A DNA stretch of 64,000 nucleotides, taken from Caballeronia sp. dw_276. Its GTDB lineage: Bacteria; Pseudomonadota; Gammaproteobacteria; Burkholderiales; Burkholderiaceae. The notes under the pieces were generated by a model. That model worked only from the letters and a program-made list of their open reading frames with translations. It ran no database searches and had not been told where the DNA came from. A program made the position numbers and the translations under genes. Below are positions 1-9,125 of the stretch, in pieces (the first letter of the stretch is position 1; the number at the start of each line of letters is the position of its first letter). The stretch spans positions 124,001 through 188,000 of the forward strand of contig NZ_JAAVUV010000004.1 in NCBI RefSeq assembly GCF_018449635.1, in the 5' to 3' direction.

Positions 1-705
1 GGCGAACAGGCGGCCCTCCTGCCGATCGACCTCGACGTCACCAGCGAAGCCGCCGCGCACGAAGCGGTGAAGCTCGCGGTGCAACGGTTCGGGCGCATCG
101 ATGTACTCGTCAACAACGCCGGCTACGGCTTGGCGGGCGCGGTGGAAGAGGCGAGCGCGGCAGAAGTCCGCAACATCTACGAGACGAACGTCCTGGGACT
201 GCTCAACGTGACGCGCGCCGTCCTGCCGCAAATGCGCGGCCAGCGCGGCGGGCATGTGATCAATATTTCGTCGCTGGGCGGTTATCAGGTCGGCGCGGGT
301 TTCGGCGTGTACGGGTCCACGAAGTTCGCGGTCGAAGGCTTGTCGGAATCGCTGCATGCCGAACTCGCGCCATTGGGAATTCACGTCACGGTCGTGGAGC
401 CGGGGTATTTCCGTACTGAGTTCCTGGATTCATCGTCGGTGGTGGAATCGAAAACCGTGATCGACGATTACGCCGATACCGCCGGCCGGGTCCGCGCAAC
501 AGCGAAGGCATACAACGGCAAGCAGCCGGGCGATCCGAAACGCCTTGCGCGTGCAATGCTGACTCTGGTTCAAGCAGAAACGCCGCCGCTCAGGCTGCAA
601 ATGGGCACGGATGCCGTGGCTCGCATCCGTGAAAAGAATGCGTTCGTCGAGAGCGAGCTTCAGGCCTGGGAAAGTCTCGCGCGGTCGACGGATTTTCCCG
701 CCTGA
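1..705 (+). CDS. SDR-family oxidoreductase, 5' end cut by the window
   Basis: The frame is open from base 1, so the N-terminal Rossmann glycine motif lies outside the window. What remains shows classical short-chain dehydrogenase marks: an acidic DLDV-type stretch near the edge, the NNAG motif, the ISS strand carrying the catalytic serine, and the YGSTK form of the Tyr-x3-Lys active site. It is therefore an NAD(P)-dependent oxidoreductase of unknown substrate. The C-terminal half keeps the PGYFRTEF loop typical of SDRs annotated as oxidoreductase or epimerase. It lies upstream of, and in the same direction as, an Lrp/AsnC regulator, 87 bp away. Family is certain; substrate is unknown. Confidence 0.9.
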   Translation, partial: GEQAALLPIDLDVTSEAAAHEAVKLAVQRFGRIDVLVNNAGYGLAGAVEEASAAEVRNIYETNVLGLLNVTRAVLPQMRGQRGGHVINISSLGGYQVGAGFGVYGSTKFAVEGLSESLHAELAPLGIHVTVVEPGYFRTEFLDSSSVVESKTVIDDYADTAGRVRATAKAYNGKQPGDPKRLARAMLTLVQAETPPLRLQMGTDAVARIREKNAFVESELQAWESLARSTDFPA

Positions 706-792
706 CGAATGTTTGACGTGATCCGCCGAGAAAAGCGTGAATCTGGGCGGAATGCACTAACATCCGAATCCTCTTTGGAGGATAAGTGACGA

Positions 793-1254
793 ATGGACCT
801 CGATAAAATTGACCGCGCAATCCTGATCGCGCTGCAGGCGGATGGCCGGGCCACGAACGCAAGTATTGCCGAGACCGTCGGCTTGAGCGAAACGCCGTGC
901 GCCCGGCGGCTCAAGCGTCTCGAGGCGGATGGATATATACAAGGCTATCGGGCGATCCTTTCACGGTCCGCGTTAGGGCTCGGCCTGGTCGCGTTCGTGC
1001 AAGTGCGTTTCAGCATGCATGATCGGAAGATATCGGACCGCTTCGAGCGCGAAATTCAGGCGATTCCACGCATTGTCTCGTGCCACAACATCTCGGGCAC
1101 GGCGGACTATCTGCTGCAAGTCGTGGCGCGTGATCTCGATGATTACGGCCTCTTCATGCGTGATGTCCTGCGCGTGCTGCCGGGTGTATCGGCGGTTGAA
1201 TCCACGTTGTCCTTGCGCGAAGTAAAGCGCGATGCCGGTTTGCCGCTGCTTTAG
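793..1254 (+). CDS. Lrp/AsnC-family transcriptional regulator
   Basis: This 153-residue protein has the usual family length. The N-terminal winged helix begins MDLDKIDRAILIALQ and carries the helix-turn-helix around residues 20-45 (SIAETVGLSETPCARRLKRL). An RAM/AsnC ligand-binding domain follows, with the typical SGTADYLLQV turn. Proteins of this kind form octamers and sense amino acids. The start is the ATG after a GGAGG-like site near 775-780. The 3' end overlaps the convergent S10 peptidase gene by 4 bp. The target is not evident; the upstream SDR or the neighbouring peptidase are possible. Confidence 0.93.
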   Translation: MDLDKIDRAILIALQADGRATNASIAETVGLSETPCARRLKRLEADGYIQGYRAILSRSALGLGLVAFVQVRFSMHDRKISDRFEREIQAIPRIVSCHNISGTADYLLQVVARDLDDYGLFMRDVLRVLPGVSAVESTLSLREVKRDAGLPLL

Positions 1255-2921
1255 GGGCTTGCGGCGTTATCGGCTTTATAAAAGCGCGTCAGGTCGGCTT
1301 TAAGCGTGTGCAGCGAGGCGTCGTCCAGATAGATCATGTGACCCGTCGGGTAATACGTGCGCTGGATGTTCGGCTGCAAGGACTTGTCCAGGTCCATGTG
1401 CGACAAGTCATATTCGGTCTGAAAAAATGGCGTCGCCAAGTCGAAGTAACCGTTGAGCGACAACACGCGAAGGCGCGGGTTCTGGCGCATCGCTGCGGCG
1501 AGATCGCCTGCCGCGTAGGGCTGGGACAATTGCTCGCCCCACGACGCCCGATGCTTCCAGTTCCATTGCGACAACGCGTTGTCGTTGAATACGCGATACG
1601 CATCGGGCGCGTCGAAATGCAGATCCTGCACAAGATGCTGATGCAGCGCGGCATCGTAGGCGCTCGACACGCTCGTTACCGAAGCGTCGTAATCGGGGCG
1701 CTCGGCGGCGTCGTCGTAGTCGATGCCTTCGAAGCGCGCGTCGTATCGTCCGAGGGTGCGCGACTCGCCGCGCAGCAGTTGTTTGCGAAAACGCGATGGC
1801 CAGATTTCCAGCCGCGTCTGTTTGACGTACTCCGTGCTGAGACCCGTGTACTCGGCGACGCGCGCCGCGATTGCATCGCGTTCGGAATCGGGCAGCGCGT
1901 CCCCTTTCGCCAACGCTTGCGCATAAGGGCCTGCAGCGAAGGCGCGGACTTCGGCGAGATAAGTCTCCAGGTTGGGCGGTTTCGGCACGAGCTTGCCGTG
2001 ATACCAGGCAATGGCCGCGTACGTCGGCAAATAGCTCACGGCTTCCAGGTCGGTCCCGGGCGCGCGCGTGGCCGAGTTCAGCACCGACGACATCAGCACC
2101 ACGCCGTTCAACGGAATGTTGTTCTGACTCAATTTATACGCGAGCATGGCGGCGCGCGCCGTGCCATACGACTCTCCAAGCAAATACTTGGGCGAGTTCC
2201 AGCGCTGGTTCACCGTGAGGTATCGCTCGATGAAATGCTCGAACGCGCCGAGGTCTTCGTCGACGCCCCAGAATTGCTTGCCCGTCGCGCGGCCCACGAT
2301 GCGTGAAAAGCCGGCGCCGGGGGCATCGATGAAGACGAGATCGGTTGTATCGACAAGACTGTCCGGGTTATCCGCGAGCACATAAGGCGCGGGTGGCGTG
2401 ATGGCCGGACTGGATGTATGCGCGCGCTTGGGCCCGAACGATCCCATCAGCAGGAACATGGTGCCTGCGCCTGGGCCGCCGTTGAAAAGAAACGTGATCG
2501 GGCGCGCGGCGGCGTGCTTTGGATCCGACGTGTACGCGACGTAGAAAATGCTGGCTTCGGCCTGACCCGCGTTGTTGCGCAAGAGCAGAGTGCCGGCCGT
2601 GGCCGTGTAGTCGATCTTCTTGCCGTCGAGCCTGATGGAATGTTGCGTGACGGATTGTGTTTCGGGCGGAACGGGGATGACGTTGTCTGCCTTGACGCCG
2701 CTTGCGGCATCGCTTGCTGCTGACGCCTTGGCAGCGCGTGTACGTTCCGGACGAGGCGTATTCACGGCCGGTCCCGACGCGGGCCGGGGACTCGCTGTCT
2801 GCGCCGGTTCTTCAGCTTGCACCGCGCTTGCGGCATCCTCTTGCGCGCCGACCGCGAATGCACTGCTTGCCAGACCGATCACGATCAGGCCTCGTACCAA
2901 GCTGCTGAAACAAGCGTGCAT
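1251..2921 (-). CDS. Secreted S10 serine carboxypeptidase-like protein
   Basis: This 556-residue protein has an N-terminal signal peptide (hydrophobic residues about 10-24, predicted cleavage near AVGA-Q) and a low-complexity Ala/Pro/Thr-rich linker to about residue 80. It then has an alpha/beta-hydrolase peptidase domain. The oxyanion-hole motif FLFNGGPG is near 145-151, the catalytic serine is in GESYG (S251), the aspartate in NGYFD (D494) and the histidine in PTGH (H528). All three catalytic residues of family S10 are therefore present. It probably trims C-terminal residues from peptides in the periplasm or outside the cell. It is convergent with the Lrp gene. Confidence 0.92.
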   Translation of the reverse strand: MHACFSSLVRGLIVIGLASSAFAVGAQEDAASAVQAEEPAQTASPRPASGPAVNTPRPERTRAAKASAASDAASGVKADNVIPVPPETQSVTQHSIRLDGKKIDYTATAGTLLLRNNAGQAEASIFYVAYTSDPKHAAARPITFLFNGGPGAGTMFLLMGSFGPKRAHTSSPAITPPAPYVLADNPDSLVDTTDLVFIDAPGAGFSRIVGRATGKQFWGVDEDLGAFEHFIERYLTVNQRWNSPKYLLGESYGTARAAMLAYKLSQNNIPLNGVVLMSSVLNSATRAPGTDLEAVSYLPTYAAIAWYHGKLVPKPPNLETYLAEVRAFAAGPYAQALAKGDALPDSERDAIAARVAEYTGLSTEYVKQTRLEIWPSRFRKQLLRGESRTLGRYDARFEGIDYDDAAERPDYDASVTSVSSAYDAALHQHLVQDLHFDAPDAYRVFNDNALSQWNWKHRASWGEQLSQPYAAGDLAAAMRQNPRLRVLSLNGYFDLATPFFQTEYDLSHMDLDKSLQPNIQRTYYPTGHMIYLDDASLHTLKADLTRFYKADNAASP

Positions 2922-3011
2922 CTTTATCCCCGGCCGTTGTTGTCGTTCGATGTTATCGCGTGCTGATTACGTTCCGCATTCGCAGGTGACGAACAGTTGG
3001 ATATACGAAGA

Positions 3012-3935
3012 TCAAGCCCGCTTCAAACGCTGCGGCTTGTCCACTGCCGCCAGCTGCTCGTCATGCGTGAGCCTCAGCATATCGACGAAATCCATCGTCA
3101 AACGCGCTCGTGGCTGATGCGGTGGAAACAGCAGATACATGGGAAACATCACTGCTGGCGAGAACGGGCGGATCGCGATCTCAGGCCCCGCGAAATCCTG
3201 AGCCACGATCGGATGCGCCAGCGTCACGCCCATTCCGCACCGGACCATCTCGCAGCAGATCGCCGCGTATTGCGCTTCGATTGCAAGCACGCGCTCCACA
3301 CCTGCGCGTGTGAAGGCTTCGTCCATCAGCGTGCGCGTGCCGTCGCCGTGACATAGCGAAACAAACGGCTCGCCCGCGAAATCCTTCGGTTTGAGCGACG
3401 CTTTTTTAGCCAGCCGATGACTCGCCGGCAGAACGCATACCGCCGCCACTTTCGACAACAACTCGACCTCGCAATTCGAGGCCTCGCTCGAATAGATCGC
3501 AACGCCAAGATCGCAAAACTGCGAACTGGTCCAGTGATTGACCGTTCCTGAAGTATTCACATGCAGGGATACGGTGACCTCGGGATACTTCGCCTGGAAG
3601 CGTTGGATCGCATGCGGCACGAGTGTCATTCCGGCGGACGGCATTGCTGCAATGCGCAAACGCCCGGTACCGAGATTCTTGATTTGCGCCGCAGCATTCG
3701 TCAGCCCTTGCAGGCCGACATACGCGCGTTCGACCTCGCGGAAAAACGAGTTTCCTTCGCTCGTGGGAATCAGCCGCACGCCGCTGCGAAGGAACAACTG
3801 CAGGCCGGTTTCACGTTCGAGTTGCGTGATCAGGCGGCTGATATTGGGCTGCGATGTGAACAGCTCTTTGGCCGCGGCGGTCATGGAGCCGGCGAGCATG
3901 ACGGCCCGGAACGCCTCGATATGCTTAAGATTCAT
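3012..3935 (-). CDS. LysR-family transcriptional regulator of the adjacent amine-catabolism operon
   Basis: A 307-residue LTTR. The N-terminal winged helix starts MNLKHIEAFRAVMLAG, with the recognition helix in SQPNISRLITQLE (about 28-41). A type-2 periplasmic-binding-like effector domain follows from about residue 90. The N-terminal sequence resembles LysR-type regulators placed next to opine or amino-acid catabolic genes. It diverges from the nine-gene operon starting at 4073, and a perfect palindrome (3945-3965) lies 10 bp upstream of its start codon. That arrangement suggests autorepression plus inducer-dependent activation of the operon (inference). Confidence 0.92.
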   Translation of the reverse strand: MNLKHIEAFRAVMLAGSMTAAAKELFTSQPNISRLITQLERETGLQLFLRSGVRLIPTSEGNSFFREVERAYVGLQGLTNAAAQIKNLGTGRLRIAAMPSAGMTLVPHAIQRFQAKYPEVTVSLHVNTSGTVNHWTSSQFCDLGVAIYSSEASNCEVELLSKVAAVCVLPASHRLAKKASLKPKDFAGEPFVSLCHGDGTRTLMDEAFTRAGVERVLAIEAQYAAICCEMVRCGMGVTLAHPIVAQDFAGPEIAIRPFSPAVMFPMYLLFPPHQPRARLTMDFVDMLRLTHDEQLAAVDKPQRLKRA

Positions 3936-3944
3936 GTCAGCCGA

Positions 3945-3965
3945 CCCATATCATTGTTGTATGGG
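3945..3965. promoter_or_regulatory. Perfect palindromic LysR-type operator
   Basis: CCCATA-N9-TATGGG is an exact 21-bp inverted repeat in the divergent lysR/ABC intergenic region. It contains the ATA-N9-TAT core expected of a LysR T-N11-A box. It is 10 bp from the lysR start and about 108 bp from the first transporter gene, a normal place for a recognition site serving both directions. The function is inferred from geometry. Confidence 0.7.
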
Positions 3966-4072
3966 TAGTTATTTTATTCGTATTGGACGATATGCCTCGT
4001 CACGAACAAAATTAATTCGTCTGCCCCACATTCGTTGAACATCCGACCCTGCATTGTCTGGAGAAAACGCAC

Positions 4073-5152
4073 ATGAAAAAACTGCAGCACGTCCGTCGCT
4101 CGTCGTCTTCCCGTTTATCTCTGCAGAGGTGCGTGCTTGCACTGGGCGTTGCCGGCGCACTCGGCGCTCCACTTCTCGCGCAGGCCGAAACGACCTTGTA
4201 TGTCGCGAATGTCGGTGGCTCGAACGAGACCATGTATCGGCAGAAAATCATTCCGCCGTTCGAGAAGGCGCATGACGTGAAGATCGTCTACGTCGCGGGC
4301 AATTCCAGCGATACGCTCGCCAAGCTGCAGGCGCAAAAGGGTCATCAACAGATCAACGTCGCCGTGATGGACGACGGCCCCATGTATCAGGCGATGCAGG
4401 CGGGCCTGTGCGGAAAAATCGATGAAGCGCCGGTCATGAAGGACCTGTATCCGCTTTCGCGTCTTGGGCCTACGTCTGTAGGCGTGGGGATGGTGGCGAC
4501 CGGGATTGGTTATAACGCCGATGCCTTCAAGAAGATGGGCCTGCCCGCGCCGGATTCCTGGAACGTTCTCACCGATAAACGTCTGAAGGGAAAACTCGGC
4601 GTTCCGCCAATCACGAATACCTACGGCCTGCATACGCTCGTAATGCTGGCGCGCATGAATGGCGGCGGCGAGAAGAACATCGATCCGGGTTTCACTACGA
4701 TCACGAAACAGGTCGCACCCGATGTGCTCTCGTGGGCGCCTACCCCCGGCGAGATGGATGGCTTGATGCAAAGCGGCGATGTGATCCTCGCGCCGTACGG
4801 AAGCGGCCGCGCGGTCGCGTTGCAGAACACGGGTTTTCCGCTCAAGTTTTTCTATCCGAAAGAAGGCGGCGTAGCGTTGCAGGTCGCTGCCTGTTCGGTC
4901 GCGGAGAATGCGCAGCCTGCCTTGTCGCAGCAGTTCATCCAGTATTTGCTGAGCCCGGAAGTGCAGACGATCCAGGCCCAGGCAATTGGCCTCGGTCCGG
5001 TCAACAAGACCGTGCAACTGGCGCCGGAAGTCGCGGCACGTGTGCCTTATGGTCCCGAGCAAATCGCCAAGCTGATCGCGGTGGACTGGACGACGATCAA
5101 CCAGCATCGGACGGAATGGACGGACCGCTGGAATCGCACCGTCGAGCGCTGA
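4073..5152 (+). CDS. ABC transporter periplasmic substrate-binding protein, PotD/opine type
   Basis: A 359-residue protein with a long basic N-region, a hydrophobic core and a signal cleavage site near AQA-ET (about residue 38). The mature part is a type-2 solute-binding fold of the spermidine/putrescine or iron family: TLYVANVGGSNE at the start, GMVATGIGYNADAFKKMGL near the hinge, and a C-terminal LSQQFIQYLLSPEVQ segment. It is the first gene of the operon. The ligand is not readable from sequence. The downstream amine-oxidising flavoproteins suggest a cationic amine, opine or imino-acid derivative. Confidence 0.9.
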   Translation: MKKLQHVRRSSSSRLSLQRCVLALGVAGALGAPLLAQAETTLYVANVGGSNETMYRQKIIPPFEKAHDVKIVYVAGNSSDTLAKLQAQKGHQQINVAVMDDGPMYQAMQAGLCGKIDEAPVMKDLYPLSRLGPTSVGVGMVATGIGYNADAFKKMGLPAPDSWNVLTDKRLKGKLGVPPITNTYGLHTLVMLARMNGGGEKNIDPGFTTITKQVAPDVLSWAPTPGEMDGLMQSGDVILAPYGSGRAVALQNTGFPLKFFYPKEGGVALQVAACSVAENAQPALSQQFIQYLLSPEVQTIQAQAIGLGPVNKTVQLAPEVAARVPYGPEQIAKLIAVDWTTINQHRTEWTDRWNRTVER

Positions 5153-5182
5153 AAATAACTTTATAAGCAGACAAGAACCCCC

Positions 5183-6262
5183 ATGAGCTTTCTGACACTC
5201 AAAGGCATCTCGAAGCGCTACGGCGACTTCACGGCAATCGAGCAGATCGACCTCGAGGTTGAACGCGGTGAGTTCTTGTCGTTGCTCGGTCCATCCGGTT
5301 GCGGCAAGACCACGACCTTGCAGATGGTCGCAGGTTTCGTCACGCCGACCAGCGGCACCATCATGCTCGATGGCCGCGACATCACGCACGAACGCCCCGA
5401 GAAACGCGGCATGGGCGTGGTGTTCCAGAGCTATGCGTTGTTCCCGCACATGACGGTGGACGGCAACGTGGGTTTCGGTCTGGAGATGCGCAATATGAAG
5501 CGCGCGGCGCGCGCCGAGCGCGTGGCCGAAGCGCTGGAACTCGTGCGTCTCACTGGACTTGGCGGGCGTTATCCGAAGGAATTGTCGGGTGGCCAACGGC
5601 AGCGCGTGGCAATTGCCCGCGCGCTGGCTATGCGTCCGGAACTGCTGCTCCTCGACGAACCCATGTCCAATCTCGATGCGAAACTGCGCGAGGAAATGCA
5701 CATCGAATTGAGGGGAATCCAGAAGCGTCTTGGCATCACGACGATCCTCGTCACGCACGATCAAGTCGAAGCCATGACCATGAGCGATCGGATCGCGGTG
5801 ATGCATCGCGGAACGATCGCGCAGTTGAGCACGCCGTTCGAAGCATACGAGCGGCCGGAGACGCCGTTTGCATCGGCGTTCCTCGGCAAGACCAATCTGC
5901 TTCCGGGCGAAGTGTTGCGACGCAATGGCCGTTGCGCGGAAGTCGATGTCGCCGGCACCACGCTTAAGGTGCCGCACGAAGGCCGCCATGTACAGGGCAA
6001 AGTGAACGTTTATATCCGGCCGGAGAAAGTGCATCTGGCGAGTGGCGGCGCCGGAGATATTCGCGCGACTGGCCGCATTACCACGCGCGTGTTCACCGGC
6101 AACCAGTGGCTTTTGCTCATCGATACGGGTCTTGGGCAAGTCAGCGTCGCGCAGCCGAACAACGGCGCACCGCCGCCAAATGAAGGCGAGCAAGTGGGAC
6201 TGATGTGGTCGGACGACGACTTGCGCGTGCTGCAGAAGGAGGCGCTCGATGGCCACGCTTGA
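5183..6262 (+). CDS. ABC transporter ATP-binding protein, PotA-like
   Basis: A 359-residue nucleotide-binding subunit. Walker A is GPSGCGKTTT (about 37-46), the Q-loop is in GVVFQSYALFPHM, the signature is LSGGQRQRVAIARALA, Walker B is LLLLDEPMSNLDA and the H-loop is VTHDQVEA. The C-terminal 120 residues form a TOBE regulatory domain, as in PotA and MalK. It sits 30 bp after the binding-protein gene and overlaps the first permease gene by 14 bp, which fits translational coupling. It powers import through the two permeases that follow. Confidence 0.96.
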   Translation: MSFLTLKGISKRYGDFTAIEQIDLEVERGEFLSLLGPSGCGKTTTLQMVAGFVTPTSGTIMLDGRDITHERPEKRGMGVVFQSYALFPHMTVDGNVGFGLEMRNMKRAARAERVAEALELVRLTGLGGRYPKELSGGQRQRVAIARALAMRPELLLLDEPMSNLDAKLREEMHIELRGIQKRLGITTILVTHDQVEAMTMSDRIAVMHRGTIAQLSTPFEAYERPETPFASAFLGKTNLLPGEVLRRNGRCAEVDVAGTTLKVPHEGRHVQGKVNVYIRPEKVHLASGGAGDIRATGRITTRVFTGNQWLLLIDTGLGQVSVAQPNNGAPPPNEGEQVGLMWSDDDLRVLQKEALDGHA

Positions 6263-7121
6263 TGACGATCGCGCCGGTGCCGCGCCGTGGATTTTGTCGG
6301 CGCCTGCACTGCTTTTGTTTTGCGGCCTGCTGCTCGTTCCGTTGCTGCTGACGTTCGTGTTGTCCTTCCATGTTTTCAGCGATACGGCGGGCACGCTCGC
6401 AACCTACACGTGGCGCAACTATTTCGAGGTAGTTACCGATCCGTATTACGGCGCGATTTTCGGGCGCACCGCCGCACTTGCATTTGCGGTGACGTTCTTC
6501 TGCATCTTGCTGGGCGTGCCGGAAACCATCGTGCTTGCGCGCATGAAGCGGCCCTGGCAATCCATTTGCCTGTTGATCGTGCTTGGTCCGTTACTGATAT
6601 CCGTAGTGGTGCGCACGTTGGGATGGCAAATCCTGCTCGGCAATAACGGTGTCTTGAACAATGCGCTTCAGGCGCTGCACATCACGTCCGAACCCATCCG
6701 GCTCGTCTTCACGATGACCGGTGTCATCATCGCGCTCACGCATGTGCTCGTGCCGTTCATGGTGATGTCGGTATGGGCCACGCTGCAGAAGCTCGATCCG
6801 CAGGTGGAATGGGCCGGTCTTTCAATGGGTGCTTCGCCCTTTCGCGTGTTTCGTCGCGTGGTGTTGCCTCAGATCCTGCCTGGCATCCTGTCCGGATCGA
6901 TCATTGTGTTCGCGTTGTCGGCATCCGCGTTCGCAACGCCTGCGTTGATCGGCGGGCGCCGCTTGAAAGTGGTCGCGACCGCTGCTTACGATGAATTCCT
7001 CGGCACGCTGAACTGGCCGCTCGGCGCGACCATTGCGGTGTTGTTGCTGATTGCGAACGTGGCGATCGTGATCGGCTGCAGCCGGCTCGCCGAGCGCCGC
7101 TTCAAACACATCTTCGACTGA
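6249..7121 (+). CDS. ABC transporter permease, PotB-like
   Basis: A 290-residue inner-membrane protein with about six transmembrane helices. It has the EAA loop of binding-protein-dependent permeases (EWAGLSMGASPFRVFRRVVLPQILPG), which contacts the ATPase. The start overlaps the ATPase gene by 14 bp. It pairs with the next permease to form a heterodimeric channel, as in PotB-PotC. The late region SAFATPALIGGRR is typical of this group. Confidence 0.95.
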   Translation: MATLDDDRAGAAPWILSAPALLLFCGLLLVPLLLTFVLSFHVFSDTAGTLATYTWRNYFEVVTDPYYGAIFGRTAALAFAVTFFCILLGVPETIVLARMKRPWQSICLLIVLGPLLISVVVRTLGWQILLGNNGVLNNALQALHITSEPIRLVFTMTGVIIALTHVLVPFMVMSVWATLQKLDPQVEWAGLSMGASPFRVFRRVVLPQILPGILSGSIIVFALSASAFATPALIGGRRLKVVATAAYDEFLGTLNWPLGATIAVLLLIANVAIVIGCSRLAERRFKHIFD

Positions 7122-7134
7122 ACCGGGAGACGTC

Positions 7135-7932
7135 ATGAAACAAAACGGATTCCTGGGGCTGCTGTTCAATGCGCTGTTCCTGACGTTCATCGCCGCGCCG
7201 CTGGTCGTGGTGATCGCCGTGGCGTTCACCGACAAAGGCTTTATCTCGCTGCCCTTCGACGGCGCTTCGTTGCGCTGGTTCAGGGCAATTCTGGAGAATG
7301 ACCAGATCCTCGATGCATTTCTTCTCTCGCTGAAACTCGCGCTGGTTGCATCGACAATTGGCGTGGCGCTTGCCGTCCCGGCGGCGCTTGCAATCGCGCG
7401 TTATCGCTTTCCGGGTCGCGGCACGCTCACCGGCTTTTTCCTCTCGCCGATGATGATCCCCGCTGTCGTGCTCGGCATCGCGTTCCTGCGTTTCCTGAGC
7501 CTGCTCGGGCTCGGCGGATCGTTCTGGGCGCTGTGCGCCACGCACGTGATCATCGTCTTGCCGTATGCGTTGAGGCTCGCGTTGTCGTCGGCCATCGGGC
7601 TCGATCGCGACGCCGAGCGGGCAGCTCTGTCGTGCGGAGCGAGCCGCTTCACGGCCTTTCGCCGCGTCGTGTTGCCGATGATCCGTACCGGCGTTGCCGG
7701 CGGATGGGTACTGTCGTTCATCCAGAGTTTCGATGAACTCACCATGACCATTTTCGTCGCGACACCCGGCACAACCACGCTGCCAGTTGCAATGTACAAC
7801 CAGATCGCTCAGACCATCGACCCGTTGGTCGCGTCTGTCTCGACCGTAATGATCGTGGGTACGGTCATCCTGATGCTCGTGCTGGACCGAATGGTTGGTC
7901 TGGACCGCGTCCTGATAGGAGAAACACGATGA
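7135..7932 (+). CDS. ABC transporter permease, PotC-like
   Basis: A 265-residue inner-membrane permease, the second channel subunit. It has about six hydrophobic helices and an EAA loop (ERAALSCGASRFTAFRRVVLPMI). The short N-terminal start, ATG preceded by GGGAG, lies 13 bp after the first permease. The last bases overlap the next gene by 4 bp (ATGA), coupling transport to the first flavoprotein. The segment FDELTMTIFVATPGTTTLPV is characteristic of PotC-type subunits. Confidence 0.95.
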   Translation: MKQNGFLGLLFNALFLTFIAAPLVVVIAVAFTDKGFISLPFDGASLRWFRAILENDQILDAFLLSLKLALVASTIGVALAVPAALAIARYRFPGRGTLTGFFLSPMMIPAVVLGIAFLRFLSLLGLGGSFWALCATHVIIVLPYALRLALSSAIGLDRDAERAALSCGASRFTAFRRVVLPMIRTGVAGGWVLSFIQSFDELTMTIFVATPGTTTLPVAMYNQIAQTIDPLVASVSTVMIVGTVILMLVLDRMVGLDRVLIGETR

Positions 7933-9071
7933 AAGGTAATGCAGTCGACAGTCCCGACGTGCTGGTGGTCGGGGGCGGGCTGGTGGGAACCGCAGTGGCC
8001 TACGGGCTCGCGTGCGAAGGCTTGAAAGTGACCGTGCTGGATCAGGGCGATGGAGGCTTTCGCGCGTCGCGTGGCAACTTCGGGCTCGTATGGGTGCAGG
8101 GCAAGGGTTACGGCCTGTCGCCCTACGCACGCTGGTCACGCAGTTCATCGCAACTATGGCCGGGGCTCGCGAAGTCGCTGCTCGAGGAGACGGGGATCGA
8201 TGTATCGCTGAAACAGCCGGGCGGTTTTCACCTCTGTTTTTCCGACGATGAACTCGCCGAACGGGAAAAGCGCCTGTCTACATTGCAAGCCGAACTCGGC
8301 GGCGATTACCCGTTCGAGTTGCTCGATGCGAAAGCGTTGCGCGAGCGCTTGCCCGCCGTCGGCCCTGATGTGATTGGCGCGAGCTACACGCCCATGGATG
8401 GTCACGTGAACCCGCTCAGGCTGCTGCGCGCACTTCATGAAGCCATGCAGCGGCGCGGCGTGAAGCTTGTGAGCGGCGAGGAGATCGGACGGATCGTGCC
8501 GGATTCGGGCGGCTTTGCGGTGCATGGCAAGAACTCCACATGGCGTGCGCCGCGCGTGGTGTTGTCCGCCGGTCTGGGTAACCGCGCGCTCAGCACGCAG
8601 GTCGGTCTGCATGCGCCGGTCGCACCGAATCGTGGTCAGGTTCTGGTGAGCGAACGCGTTGCGCCCTTCCTGCACTACCCGACCATCAACGTGCGCCAGA
8701 CCGATGAAGGTTCGGTGCAATTTGGCGACTCCATGGAAGAAGTTGGCTACAACGACTTCACCACGACGGATGTGCTTGCGACCATTGCGCGCCGCGGCGT
8801 GCGCAGCTTTCCCATGCTGAAGAACGTGCGGCTGGTACGCACATGGGCCGCGCTGCGCGTCTATAGCCCCGATGGTTTTCCCATCTACGAACAATCGTTG
8901 CAATACCCCGGCGCGTTTGTCGTCACTTGCCACAGCGGCGTCACGCTTGCCGCCGCGCACGCGAGACGGGTCGCGCCGTGGGTCGCCGGTGGCGAGATTC
9001 CAGAGGAGCTTCCCGCGTTTCGCGGCGGACGGTTTCTCGAACCGGGCTACGTTGCCGCCAATGCTCATTAG
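7929..9071 (+). CDS. FAD-dependent amine/D-amino-acid oxidoreductase (DAO fold), first copy
   Basis: A 380-residue flavoprotein of the glycine/D-amino-acid oxidase family. The N-terminal dinucleotide motif VVGGGLVGTAVAYGLA (residues about 10-25) binds FAD. The second flavin signature is at the C-terminus, around CHSGVTLAAAHARRVAPWV. Such enzymes oxidise C-N bonds of secondary or primary amines to imines. It is translationally coupled to the permease by a 4-bp overlap. A second DAO-fold gene lies in the same operon (10862), so the two may act on different intermediates or be alternative large subunits of one complex. Confidence 0.9.
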   Translation: MKGNAVDSPDVLVVGGGLVGTAVAYGLACEGLKVTVLDQGDGGFRASRGNFGLVWVQGKGYGLSPYARWSRSSSQLWPGLAKSLLEETGIDVSLKQPGGFHLCFSDDELAEREKRLSTLQAELGGDYPFELLDAKALRERLPAVGPDVIGASYTPMDGHVNPLRLLRALHEAMQRRGVKLVSGEEIGRIVPDSGGFAVHGKNSTWRAPRVVLSAGLGNRALSTQVGLHAPVAPNRGQVLVSERVAPFLHYPTINVRQTDEGSVQFGDSMEEVGYNDFTTTDVLATIARRGVRSFPMLKNVRLVRTWAALRVYSPDGFPIYEQSLQYPGAFVVTCHSGVTLAAAHARRVAPWVAGGEIPEELPAFRGGRFLEPGYVAANAH

Positions 9072-9125
9072 CCGCGTGCTGACGCCCAAAACAGCCAATC
9101 CAGAACACCGACATTTCGCATCGAT

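Noticed and set aside
4115..6394. Minus-strand frame of 759 codons opposite the ABC transporter genes
   Set aside because: It is antisense to well-supported binding-protein and ATPase genes, is rich in His/Arg as expected for a shadow of GC-rich coding DNA, and has no family resemblance.
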